This document shows, piece by piece, positions 39,001 to 49,074 of a stretch of 64,000 nucleotides of DNA. The notes below the pieces were generated by a model. It worked only from the letters and a program-made list of their open reading frames with translations, searched no databases and was not told where the DNA came from. The translations under genes were made by a program, and so were the position numbers. Source of the stretch: Glandiceps talaboti (Eukaryota; Hemichordata; Enteropneusta; Spengelidae); contig NC_135559.1 of NCBI RefSeq assembly GCF_964340395.1, positions 10,265,259 through 10,329,258 of the forward strand, in the 5' to 3' direction. Numbering within the stretch: the stretch's first letter is position 1; the number at the start of each line of letters is the position of its first letter.

Positions 39001-41000
39001 GCTCCTAGTGTATTTGTGAGCATAATATGGCTGTATTAGTTGCCATGACAACATGTTTTTTTGTTTGTCGGCCATCTTGGATCACCATGATTATGCTATG
39101 ATTTACAGGAGAGTGAACAGAAGAGTAGTGATGCTGCCCTCAGAGGTCAGTTAGAGCATTTGACTCAACAATGTGAAGATTACAAAATGCAGATAGCTGA
39201 TGCCTTGGCACAAACTCAGAAATACCAAGAACAGGTATGTTTACTTAAAGTTGCAATCAAATTTTAAGAATCTGACAGTGTAAGAATTGAAAAAGGGAAC
39301 AACCATCAGAAAACTGCATATGCATTTATGGTCAAAGCAAGGTGGTTGTGACAATTATACCAGAAGAGTTTAGCTCATAAATGTTTACACAAAGTTACAG
39401 TCAAAGTCACCAAATCTTATTTTATCAAAATAGTATGACACCAATATCATTTGACATATTTTTGTTCAAAAATTGAAACTTTTGAAATTGCTCTATTCAC
39501 TAATTTGGAAAGGAGAAATGTCAGTTTGTATCACAAATGAACTGTCGGTGCAGTCTAACTTGTGCCTGCATTTATGCACATTTTGTGTTTATTTTCTGTT
39601 TGACAGCTGTATTCATCTAATGAGGCACATCTCCGTACGACAAGGTCTCTAGAATCTAGGATATCGTCCCTACAACAGGACTTAGAATTATCTCGAACTG
39701 AATTCATGTCATGTCAGACAGAATATGAGAGCTACAAGGTAACAAACAAACAAAGAAACTGAATTTATATCATGTCAGACAGAGTATGAGAACTACCAAG
39801 TAATAAACAAGCAAACAATCATGTATGATGACTGCAGTGTTTTTGCTAAGGTTGGGGAACCCTGGTAACGGAAAGGGAGAAAGGGGTAAAACTGACAGTG
39901 TTTTCCTATAGAGTCTATGGTGATTTTGTTTTGGAACCCTGGTAAAATGAAATGACAACCTTGGTAGATTTTACCTACTTACCACCCTTAGCAAAAACAC
40001 TGACAGACTAAAGTACCTAAGGTTGTAATTGTACAATACACTTTTATATTGTGTGATATTCCATGTAAAAGTGAGGAAAGACTTTGTCTTATTACAGTGA
40101 CTCTATTTGTTCCGTAAAGTGGCACAAGCTGAATTTATTTTATTTTTTTCATTTAATTTTTTTTTTGCCAAGTTTAACCCTTTCATTCCTAGAGGCGACA
40201 TTGGAATAAATAGAAACTTGATTGTAAGAACATTTTCTAAAATTTAAGAATATTACTTCATTGGGAAGTAATATTTCTTGAATTCTGATCTAAAATAAAG
40301 TTGATCTTTTTCCAAAAATTACAGAGAAACAAGAATTTTTGTTCAAAAATTTTGGCGGGAAAGTTTCTAGCCCTGAAAGGGTTAAGTGGACATACTTATG
40401 TTAATGTTGCTGCATGTCTTCTATAACATTACAAATGTGTTTCAGGCATTGCTAGAACATTTAATTTCATAATAGGAATTTCCTGGACATGTTTGATATG
40501 TATGATACATTATGTCATCGGGTTATTTATGGGTTATATTATAAGGAATCTCAAACTCAACTAACTTGATAAATTTTATTTGCATACCATCATTTGCATA
40601 TTTTTTGCATTTTAATGACATGATTTGCATTTTGTGTTAGGTGAGAGTTCATACAGTATTGAAATCTCAGAAGAAAGAGACTTCTCAAGTTAACACAGAG
40701 GTGGAGAAACAAGAAAAAGAGAGACTGGAAAAGTGCATCGAACAGTTGAAACATAAATTACAAGAAACTAAGTAAGTAATGGTGCTACTCTTGTCATCTT
40801 TTTTTCTTCAAATATTTGAGATGCCAAATAAGGTAATCATGTGATCTTAATGTGTATTATTTACTGTTACTAGGAGATCATGTGATCTTGATAAAGCCTT
40901 GTGAGAAACACTACCATTTTTACCCCTTTCTCCCTTTCTGTTAGCAGAGTTCCCAAACCATAGCAAACACACAGTTGATGATAGTTAATTAATTGCTTGC

Positions 41001-41034
<34 letters not shown>

Positions 41035-44000
41035 TGTTTGTTTGTTTGTAGTAATCATCTAACAGCAGCCAATACAGAATATGAATTGCTTCAGGATGAA
41101 CACGATAGATTAATGCAGAGACATAGTGATATGGTACAGGATCATTTAAGGAAAGAAGTCTCATGGAAAGAAAGGTATGTCAACTTTTCACTTCTCAATA
41201 TATTATTTTTTAACATTTTTTTTTATTTACATCTATTGGAATATCTGATGAGAGTAAATGTACTAGGGAAAAAGTACTGCAACATATTGATACATAACTT
41301 GCCCTGTTGCAGTAGTTTGTCGTTCATACTTTGATTGGAAACACTGTAATACAACATCAGCAAAAGGCCATGGTAAGGCTCAAAAAATTCTTTCGGACTG
41401 GTTTGATATCTGGCCAGCTATTTGGCACTAACACCTGGCTGGCACTAACACCTTTCCAGCATATCTTAGCAACTGGGAGGGTTAAACTTCATGCATACAG
41501 ATAACCGCAATTAACACCAGGCTAGCTCAGTGTTAACCCTGGGTGATACTTGCATCTCATCAACATTGTGAGCAACGGGAAGATTGAATGCTTGCACCAA
41601 CCCAATGTTAACACCAGGCTAGCTCAGTGCTCACATTGTGCTTGCACTAACACCTTCCCAGTGTTAGCAAGGGTTAATACATGCACAATGTCAAAGTTAA
41701 GACCCTGTGTTAGGCTAGAATGAATCTTAACCCAGAGCATACCTGTGTTCATATAGAATTTTCCAAGTACAGTGTCAGCCTATGTTTTAGACCTAGACAG
41801 ACAGATGTGAACATGTCAAGTTTTGTGTTTATCGAGACCCAATGAAATGGGGTTGTTAAGGGTCAATGACACTTCGGTAATTGCATTATGTTGACATTAG
41901 TATAAACACCAGACAAAAATTTTGTACCAGGCCATTTTTAATCTAATTTCCTCATTTGATTAATAATATAAATAATATATCTCATTATCTTGCAGGTTAG
42001 AGAAGATGCAACTTGAAAATCATTCAAACAAATTAGAAAATTTGGAAACCATTCAAGAACTGACAACTCAAAATGAAGCTCTGACTAGTACTTTTAAGGT
42101 AATTTTCGGTAAAATTTTCGTTTATTGTTTTTGAGATGTATGTTTGTCAAGTTTAATATAAGGCTTTTGCTTAAATAATTTTGAAAGAAAATGTAGAATC
42201 CATGAAAAATTTATCTGCAAAACTGAGAGCTACTGCAGAATGGCTGTGTACAGCAAATATCAACCCCCTCCCCCCAAAAAAATGTTTGTACTGCAAAAAT
42301 CCATTATAGACAAAGGCATTATGTGTGTCAGCATGAGTGAAATTATCATTTTTACAGCGTGAACAAGTAGATTTTATTCCCCAATTTATTTCTTCATTCA
42401 GCCAAGGAAAATACAAGTGACCCAAAGGTGGCCCTTGTCACTACGAGTTGCTAGACTAGTAGCGACAACCTTATGTCATGAGTATCTTCTGGCTGAATGA
42501 AGAAAAAGATCGAGAATAATATAATTATACCCTCGCCAATAATGAACAAAATTTTTTTAAAAAAAATGGGGGAAGTAATGGCAATTTTGAGTGTTTTGAC
42601 TCGTTTTTTGAACACAGTAGAACTAATGTTGTGACACAGACATGCATTGTCATGACATAGAATGACCATAGTATATGTTATATATTGTTTTTTTTGTTGA
42701 ACCTAGCTTGTGCATGGTATAATAACTGTTTAATACCCAGATATAAAGAACTGTTAAAAAAGTCACCATGGTAAAATAAGGAAACAAAAAAGGGTAAATG
42801 AGGTGTTTGGAAATAGCTTGTAGCTTTCTAGTGTGACCCTTGGTATAGAAAACTGATCATTTAAATTCCTAAAATTTTGTTAATTATTAGGAACAAATGA
42901 GAATGATGCAGGAAGACCATCATAGAGCAATGGAGAGTATACAAAAACAACTTGAAATTTCTGAAAATGAACTTTACAAAGTACAACGTGAACAGCAACA
43001 GACTCAAGTACACATTGCAGCATATATGCAGTCAAAAGAGAACCAACAAGATATACTGATCCATCCAAAGGAGGAACGGGAATCTGGAGAGGTTTGTCTT
43101 TAGTATTCTATATTCTTTGAAAAGCTTGTTTCCAAACATGTGATCAAAACGTACTCCTCTGTGTACTGAAGGGTAGATGTCTTTCATTTCTAGCCTGTAT
43201 TTGCTTGTAATAATGTTCGTAATTATCAGTTGGCTGTGGTGTAAAAGAGTTATTGGCATATTTGCTTAATTACCATTCAACTATTCCAGTATATAGAAGG
43301 ATGTTGACAGCCTTCCTATCACTAGGGAGTACACAACAGTGTTCCAGGAAGCAAATCCCCCCAAAATCCTGGATGCGGTTATAGTCATTGCACCATCAAG
43401 TATAGGGAAGGGACTGTGTTGAGATATAGCGCACTACCACTCACCACGGATTAGTCAATAGAAGATGAACCATGGCAAAGATTATATAAAAACATTTGTG
43501 TGAATTTATGAGTTGTATAATGTTAGCTTGAATTTATGGAGTTCAACGTCTTCCTCTGACCCTCCAACAGAATGGAACATCCTAATGTGCAGACAGCCAA
43601 TCCTGCAATGATTCTAGTATCCCCAAGTCTGTTATACCATTACACTGTTACAGAACATTCTTAAAGACAAGTGAAAGTTTTAGAAGACAACTGCTTGGAT
43701 TTCATGTCACCACTTGTAAGGAGTAGATGATCTGGATGTGCAATCGGTCAATTCCCAATATTACCAGTACCCTACCTAGTCTGTCTGTTACACAACATTT
43801 ACATTTAGAGCAGTTACTAAGTATGACTTTTGACAGTTTCTTTTTTTCATCCCTCCCCCCTTTTCAGGGAATGGAACATCCTGATGTGGAATCAGCCAAT
43901 CCCACAATGACACCAGTACCCCCGAGTCCATCTGTTATGCCACTAGACCAGTTACTGAGTAGTAACTTGGATGAAAAACAGAGTGTCACCAGTATTGCCA

Positions 44001-46621
44001 CATCAGCTGAAGAAGAGAATCTAAAACAACAACTGACGCTTGCAGCTAGAAAGATTGAACATTTCACCGAGGTAAGAACAGCCATCTTTTTGCAAAATTC
44101 AAGAAAATTGAAGAGATCTTTTTTGTTGTTGAAAGAATGAATGTTCATAAACTCTGGGTTCATACTTAGTAATTAAATTTCTACTCACAGAGTCAAAAGG
44201 TTTCTTGGAAGCAAATGCCAAAGTTTCGCTGACATCTCGTCAGCATCAGACTGATAAATGTGTAAAACATTTGTTATTGTACGTACAATAACAAACATTG
44301 TACACATTTTTAAAAGCTTTTTTTTTGGGAATGTATTGAGTTACAAGCAAGAACTTGGCATATGTTGTCTCACATTGATTTTTCAAGTAGGACTCCATGA
44401 TAACAATTTTTGATAAATTAAAAATCCAAAATAACTACCCAATCCTCATACATATGACAACTTTAAACCACATTCAGTGTGCCCTCTAAGCCAATTTGAT
44501 GTGCCACTGACGCACAATTTCTAGTGACGCACCAAAATTTAGTGTTCCCCCATCTCTTACTATGTGATGACTCACAAGAAATCCCAGTTTTTCTCAACAA
44601 CAAAATTTGGCTATCATTAGAGGGCACACTACTGACATGGTTATAGTGTGCTACATGTCAGGGTAACAATTGTAGCATGAAGCTTGATGCATGGTTTATC
44701 TGACTAAAATGGATATTGTGACAGAACACTTTTTTACTTGCGTGCATTGTGACGTTTCTGTAATTTTCTTGATAGATAATTCATGAGAATGAAGCAACCA
44801 TCATGACTAAAATGGATATTGTGACAGAACACTTTTTTACTTGCGTGCATTATGACGTTTCTGTAATTTTCTTGATAGATAATTCATGAGAATGAAGCAA
44901 CCATCATGAGATTAACAGAACAAGCCAAGGTTCTCAAAGATGAAATCAGACGATTAGAGAGAAATCAACAAAGAGAGAAGTCAGTTTCTAACATGGAATA
45001 TCTGAAAAATGTCATGTTGAAGGTATGTATTTCAATCAACTCCTATAAAATACATCAAGACATAATTTAGAGTTCTTTCAAAAGAGGAGTGAATTAAAAT
45101 GTTTACATATATGCTGATAGAATATTAATCTAAGAATTGGTTTCCAAGTTTGTCTCCACATTTACTACAACAGTGACAAATATTGCTCTTGTTTTAGATC
45201 TTAAGTGAGAAAATAAAAAGGGGAACATTAGACCAAAAGAATGAAAGTTGTTTCTGGTTAGGACATTTTGTCGAAAATGGTGCGATGATGCGAATTTTTT
45301 ATTTTTTATTTATTTATTTTTTAATTGTCAACAAACCTATCACTCAATCTACTATTTATGGCAGTTACGGTTCGTTTTATTTAGTAATTTGGAGCAAGTG
45401 TGTATGTGGGGCAGATGTCATTTGCTTGCTCGTGATTGGCTCTGTAGTTGTCTTCACTGAAGTAGGGAGGGTTATTTTTGTGTTTCCACATGGATCTACA
45501 GATTGCATGGGTTGGACAAACACACACAAAAAAAGACCAATGCGGGGTGGGGGTGGGGGGGGGGGTATTTAAGTTATGAGCGCATTGACCAGAAACAATT
45601 CTTTTTTGGCCTTATATAAACATTAATGCAACTGTTTTATTTATGTCCACATTGTTCAGTTTATGACATTGCCACCATGTGACGAGAAGCAAAGACTGCT
45701 ACCAGTTATAACTACAATGTTACAACTCAGTACAGAAGAGAGAGACAAAGTAGCAGCTGCTGCACAAGGTAATATGATAAAATTATTGCACTCTAATGAG
45801 ATATATGATAATTATTGACTGCTTTTTCATGGGGTAACCATATTCCATTGCATAAGGTAATATGCATTTATTGTACACTAATGAGAGGGTGATATATGAT
45901 AATAATTGATTGCTTGTGTAATGGGGTACATTTTTTGTAGGTATTAAACCATTTTCCATTGCATAAGGCAGCATGCATTTACTGCATGATAACGGGGGTG
46001 AAATATGATAATTAGTGACTGCTCTTTAGTGGGGTATTTTCCAGTGCATAAGACAGTATGCATTTATTGCACACTAATGAGAGGGTGATATATATTTATT
46101 GACTGCTTTTTAATGGGATAAATCAAACCATTTTCCATTGCATAAGGTGATATACATTTATTGCACACTAATGAGAGGGTAGTATATGATCTTTATTGAC
46201 TGCTTTTTAATGGGTAGACATCAAGCCATGTTGTGCGTCACAAGGTAATATGATACAATTATTGCACACTAATAAGTGGGTGATATGCAAAAATAATTGA
46301 CTGCTTTTTGATGGGGTAGGTATCAAGCCGTCTTAAACAGTTGAAGAAGGGATTTTAAAAGCCCATGTCAGACATGGATTTAAAATTTCAGTGTGAAAAA
46401 CAGTTGGTAGATTTGGTGGAAAAGTATGTTCCCATTTTAATTGTTGTGGGCCCCACCAATAAGATAGTACAAAATGTGAAAACCTGGGATCGAATCCTGA
46501 AAATCATATTTCTTGTTCATTTATTCCTATTATTTGTCTTCCCTTAGCTGAAGCAGAAGAAAGCCAAGGTGGTGCTGGATGGAGTGGTTATCTACATCGA
46601 TGGTCTGGTGGTATCGTCTAA
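22064..46621 (+). CDS. GCC2: GCC2 (GCC185), GRIP-domain trans-Golgi golgin
   Basis: Twenty-four exons: 22064-22069, 24893-25051, 25856-25940, 26485-26564, 27131-27235, 27825-27929, 29669-29773, 30971-33935, 34394-34494, 35100-35222, 35938-36042, 36761-36952, 37818-37910, 38499-38762, 39109-39234, 39607-39738, 40641-40771, 41052-41174, 41996-42098, 42891-43091, 43868-44071, 44879-45022, 45660-45768 and 46548-46621. They total 5835 nt, an exact number of codons for 1944 residues (human GCC2 is near 1680). Family landmarks: EDLIKYVKKQAMLIQK near the N terminus, KLVAVKAKKEL (exon 9), MDLEIADYERS and ILVKTKKDLADAK (exon 14), and the GRIP domain from about residue 1870 with the conserved Tyr in MEYLKNV (about 1877), then RLLPVITTMLQLS and the tail GWSGYLHRWSG. 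GCC2 is a long coiled-coil tether at the trans-Golgi network; GRIP domains bind Arl1, and GCC185 also binds Rab6/Rab9 and receives endosome-to-Golgi carriers. The N terminus has an acidic WDAW motif. Confidence 0.95.
22805..23070. mobile_element. MITE-like repeat with AGTGTGCC(C/A)TCTAA ends, doubled copy
   Basis: It starts AGTGTGCCATCTAATGATAG and ends GGCTTAGAGGGCACAC, which are inverted ends. The inner half (CACCACATA-TAAGAG, GGTGCATCACTAGAAATTGT) is present twice in tandem. A single inverted copy lies at 44478-44630, and an end fragment is near 12905-12945. Confidence 0.75.
23105..23445. mobile_element. Fold-back MITE-like element, copy 2
   Basis: Its inverted ends are TGGTCTGCAACTTGTAAG and the complement CTTACAAGTTGCAGACCA. 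The internal arms match the copy at 2727-3012. It lies in GCC2 intron 1. Confidence 0.85.
26019..26190 (+). repeat. Dispersed repeat with THAP-like coding remnant, copy 2
   Basis: This copy is nearly identical to 2011-2185. In the same frame it reads HCCFPRC, then IPDLHFYRI, and reaches the same TGA. The second Cys (CCFPRC) is kept here, which makes the THAP resemblance better than in copy 1. It lies in GCC2 intron 3. Confidence 0.5.
27366..27580. repeat. (TGTTA)n / (TGTTG)n / (TGTCA)n tract
   Basis: Drifting pentanucleotide repeat in GCC2 intron 5. The Cys-Val-rich reading frame across it is an artefact. Confidence 0.9.
28893..29060 (+). repeat. Dispersed repeat, copy in GCC2 intron 6
   Basis: Same family as 15655-15960 and 34110-34350, recognised by TTTACTAAGATAGACACAAACTAGAAC-type and ATCACCCTGTAATCTAG blocks. 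Confidence 0.55.
34110..34350 (+). repeat. Dispersed repeat, copy in GCC2 intron 8
   Basis: It contains TCTAAGATAGCCACAAACTA, ACAGTGATAAGCTATTGAAT and ATCACAGGGTGATTAGAATT, shared in the same order or as complements with 15655-15960 and 28893-29060. Confidence 0.6.
34795..35035. repeat. (TATC)n, (CATC)n and (GTCC)n microsatellite
   Basis: Compound tetranucleotide repeat in GCC2 intron 9. The Tyr-Leu-Ser-Ile frames across it are artefacts. Confidence 0.95.
35262..35496. repeat. (CATA)n / (CA)n microsatellite
   Basis: About 235 bp of CATA repeats in GCC2 intron 10, close to the donor of exon 10. Confidence 0.95.
36045..36140. repeat. (GTT)n then (GGT)n microsatellite at the donor of GCC2 exon 11
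   Basis: The triplet tract starts inside the 5' splice site sequence of exon 11 (AAG, then GTAGGTTGTTGTTG), so the donor itself feeds the repeat. Confidence 0.9.
37090..37380 (+). repeat. Dispersed repeat shared with 49405-49690
   Basis: It shares TTCCAAGATG, CATGTGCAGGAGGGTTTGCA-like, GGGATGGTTGT-like, CAACATGTCTTT and AATGTTATTTCAAA blocks with the reverse complement of 49405-49690. Function unknown. Confidence 0.6.
38217..38282 (+). other. Possible cassette exon in GCC2 intron 13
   Basis: A 66-nt open segment (22 codons, phase 0 at both ends) lies between a TTTTTATAG acceptor and a GTATGA donor. Its peptide (ELSQQSEV, then LPLRTLQ) is not clearly coiled coil. Skipping or including it keeps the frame. 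It sits next to an imperfect inverted repeat and may be chance. Confidence 0.25.
39697..39818 (+). repeat. 61-bp tandem duplication of the 3' end of GCC2 exon 16
   Basis: The first unit (39697-39757) holds the last 42 nt of exon 16 and its donor (TACAAG, then GTAACA). The second (39758-39818) repeats ACTGAATTTATATCATGTCAG, the QTEYESYK-coding part as QTEYENYQ, and a donor-like AAGTAATA. The duplicate donor has weakened. The exon end at 39738 is the better site. Confidence 0.88.
43567..43835 (+). pseudogene. Two decayed duplicates of GCC2 exon 21
   Basis: Copy 1 (43567-43660) begins AACAG then AATGGAACATCCTAATGTG and parallels exon 21 (43868 onward) through GCCAATCC, CAATGA, GTATCCCCAAGT and CTGTTATACCA. 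It keeps an acceptor-like CAACAG and stays open for about 30 codons before TAA. Copy 2 (about 43728-43835) parallels the later part (ATGTGCAATCGGTCAAT, ACCAGTACC, CTGTCTGTTAC, GAGCAGTTACTAAGTA). Both are more diverged than exon 21 is likely to be and carry indels, so they look like retired exon copies. Confidence 0.75.
44250..44466. mobile_element. Truncated TTAA palindromic MITE, copy 4
   Basis: It keeps the central TTATTGTACGTACAATAAC and the right arm ending near CATATGACAACT then TTAA. The left arm is lost. Confidence 0.75.
44478..44630. mobile_element. MITE-like repeat with AGTGTGCCCTCTAA ends
   Basis: It starts AGTGTGCCCTCTAAGCCAAT and ends ATTAGAGGGCACACT, a clean inverted pair, about 153 bp. 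Same family as 22805-23070. Confidence 0.8.
44701..44906 (+). repeat. 103-bp tandem duplication spanning the acceptor of GCC2 exon 22
   Basis: Two almost identical units (44701-44803 and 44804-44906), differing visibly at GCATTGTG versus GCATTATG. Each holds the intron end TTTTCTTGATAG and the first 28 nt of exon 22 (IIHENEATI-coding). The inner acceptor (exon from 44879) gives the GCC2 protein. The outer one (exon from 44776) would add 103 nt, shift the frame and reach a stop. Confidence 0.95.
45240..45620 (+). mobile_element. MITE-like repeat, copy 3 with inverted ends
   Basis: Its ends are GAATGAAAGTTGTTTCTGGT near 45240 and the complement GACCAGAAACAATTC near 45590. The body matches 16435-16735 and 19420-19700 in reverse complement. 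Confidence 0.7.
45762..46335 (+). repeat. About six tandem copies of the donor region of GCC2 exon 23
   Basis: The unit begins GCACAAGGTAATATG, which is the last 7 nt of exon 23 plus its 5' splice site, followed by ATTATTGCAC, CTAATGAG, GATATATGATAAT and TTGACTGCTTTTTAATGGGG. Later copies start near 45851, 45960, 46040, 46140 and 46240 with GCATAAGGTAATATG-like or decayed versions. Reading past the true donor gives an in-frame TGA within about 20 codons. Several copies keep a GT after AAG and could act as decoy donors. Confidence 0.88.
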
Positions 46622-47460
46622 CAGTTATCAACATTGATGGTCTGGTGGTATTGTCTAATAGTTATCAACATTGATAGTCTGGTGGTATTGTCTAATAGTT
46701 ATCTACATCGATAGTCTGGTGGTATTGTCTAATAGTTATCAACATACATCGATAGTCTGGTGGTATTGTCTAATAGTTATCAACATTGATAGTCTGGTGG
46801 TATTGTCTAATAGTTATCTACATTGATAGTCTGGTGGTATCATCTAATAGTTATCAACATTGATAGTCTGGTGGTATTGTCTAATAGTTATCAACATTGA
46901 TAGTCTGGTGGTATTGTCTAATAGTTATCAACATTGATAGTCTGGTGGTATCGTCTAATAGTTATCAACATTGATAGTCTGGTGGTATTGTCTAATAGTT
47001 ATCAACATTGATAGTCTGGTGGTATTGTCTAATAGTTATCAACATTGATAGTCTGGGGGTATCGTCTAATAGTTATCAGCATTGATAGTCTGGTGGTATT
47101 GTCTATAGTTATCAACATTGATAGTCTGGTGGTATCGTCTAATAGTTATCAACATTGATAGTCTGGGGGTATTGTCTAATAGTTATCAACATTGATAGTC
47201 TGGTGGTATCACACCGATGGTCAGATGGTATCGTTTAGTAGTACTCTACATCGATAGTCTGGTGGTATTGTCTCGTTAATATCAAAATTGATGGTCTGGT
47301 GGTATTGTCTAGTGGTTTTCTACATCAATGGTCTAGTGGTATCGTCCAGTGTTTATGTACATTAATTGTGTGGTGGTATTGTCTAGTGCATAGCTATTCA
47401 GATATTCTGGATATTTACATGTGTCTGGTGGTATCGTGTAGTTGCAAAATGTCTGGTAGT
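46585..47460 (+). repeat. 37-bp minisatellite beginning in the last codons of GCC2
   Basis: Unit 1 is the end of the GCC2 reading frame: GGTTATCTACATCGATGGTC, then TGGTGGTATCGTCTAA, encoding YLHRWSGGIV and the stop. About 16 further regular copies follow with consensus TATCAACATTGATAGTCTGG then TGGTATTGTCTAATAGT, up to about 47210, and then five or six more decayed copies to about 47460. The array forms most of the 3' UTR. Period 37 is not a multiple of three, but the stop is in unit 1 so the protein is unaffected. Confidence 0.95.
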
Positions 47461-47592
47461 GTAGTATAACCAGACAAAACAAAGCAATCATTCAAATATA
47501 TGTAACTACTTATCAGAAGCAAAGAATTTGATTTGTGTGGCCACCAACTTCAGTTGTAAAATATTCACCAAAATAATGTGTGCTAAACATTC

Positions 47593-47598
47593 AATAAA
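47593..47598 (+). terminator. Likely GCC2 polyadenylation signal
   Basis: A canonical AATAAA lies downstream of the minisatellite, about 970 bp after the GCC2 stop codon, followed by T-rich sequence. It is assigned by position. Confidence 0.5.
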
Positions 47599-47739
47599 CT
47601 TTGTAAAAAATGGATATCAAAAAATGTTTATTGTGTGGCTTTCTGTTAATCGTATACTTATGTGACATTGTTCACTTTTCAGTGGTGCCACACTTAGCGG
47701 GATTTCTTATTGTGGATACTCATTTATTAGCACACACCC

Positions 47740-47990
47740 GCATTGAATCTGGTTTCCTATGGTCGCCGCTCCTTCTCTTCAGCAGCTCCTGAACTTTGGA
47801 ACTCTCTACCCCTGGACATTAAAACCTCTCCCAATGTTAACATTTTCAAAAGACGCTTGAAAACCCACATATTTCAGAGAGCTTTTTCATCTCCTTTCTA
47901 ACGCTAAGCGCCACTGAACATTGTTTTCTTTGGATATTTGGCGCTATATAAATTTATTAGATAGATAGATAGATTGATGAATTTTTTTAG
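47740..47990 (+). mobile_element. LINE 3' end (reverse-transcriptase C terminus and tail)
   Basis: One frame reads SYGRRSFSSAAPELWNSLPL, then KRRLKTHIF and a stop at 47899-47901. This is the classic C-terminal segment of CR1/L2/Rex-type non-LTR reverse transcriptases. A short 3' UTR follows with GGCGCTATATAAATTTATT, then a TAGA repeat tail, as expected for such elements. Everything upstream is lost (5' truncation). Confidence 0.88.
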
Positions 47991-48736
47991 TTTATATTGG
48001 TGCTATGAAGTGTGAAAATTAGATAGAGAATGTCTGGAGAAATAGGGGCAAGATTTTCTCTCAAATGCAAGGAAGAGTGCTAGCTGCTGATAGATGCTAA
48101 ATAATTCTTTATAACTCCATGGTGCTGCTGACTATAATGTGTTCTCGATGCCACTGCTACACGTGTTGCCTGATTATCCTTTCAAAAAAAAAAAAACTTA
48201 GGTTAATTTTATGAAGCTCTTTTGATGCAAAATCCATGAATTGCAGGGCAATACTCTGGTAAGAGTTGCAATAATGATAATTAACGGATATTGTTTTGTC
48301 AAATATGTGGTCGTTGAAACTTGTGTTGTAGCTACAGTTACTGTTACTGCAAGTAACATCGACTCATTTGTTATGGAATCATTTATTTCTGTAAGTAGAA
48401 CTCGTAAGATAAAGCCCACAGGTAAATTATTTTACAATAACAGTGGAAGATTAACATGATGAAATTAATGAATGAGAAAGAGTTGAGTAAGAATAATAGC
48501 AAGCACTTGGCCAGGTAGATATTTTATTGGTATATCTTTATTGACAACTATCGACATGTATGATTACTATTTCTTTGTAAGATTGTGAATTGAAGCATAC
48601 TCCAAGCATTCTGTTTTTATTGTCGTAGTCTAAATTTTAATACTACTGCAGAAACAGCTTTTAGCTCACCAAGATAGACATGAATTAAAAATTATATGGT
48701 AGGTGACACAAGTGGGTGACATCATTGCCTTTGTTG

Positions 48737-49074
48737 TTAAAGTTGCCATGTAGATGAAGATTGCATATTTATTTTTGATTTTTTGATTTGTAAAGCATTT
48801 TTATCATGGCTTCCTACTTGACAAATCACTATGAAACAACATAGACCAAGTTTGTGTTTGTAACTCAATAAATTGTAAAAAGCTTTTGTACGTACAATAA
48901 TAAACATTTTACACAATTATCAATCTATTGCAATTTATCGAGTTACAAACAAGAACTGATGTTAACAAATGTTGTCTCACATTGATTTTTCAAGTAGGAA
49001 ACCATGATAAAATTGTTTTATGAATTAAAAATTCTGAAATAGATACCAAATCCTCATCCATATGGCCACTTTTC
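48737..49074. mobile_element. TTAA palindromic MITE, copy 3
   Basis: Left end TTAA then AGTTGCCATG; right end CATATGGCCACT then TTTC. It is therefore mutated at the right target site. The arms and centre match 17170-17523. Confidence 0.8.
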
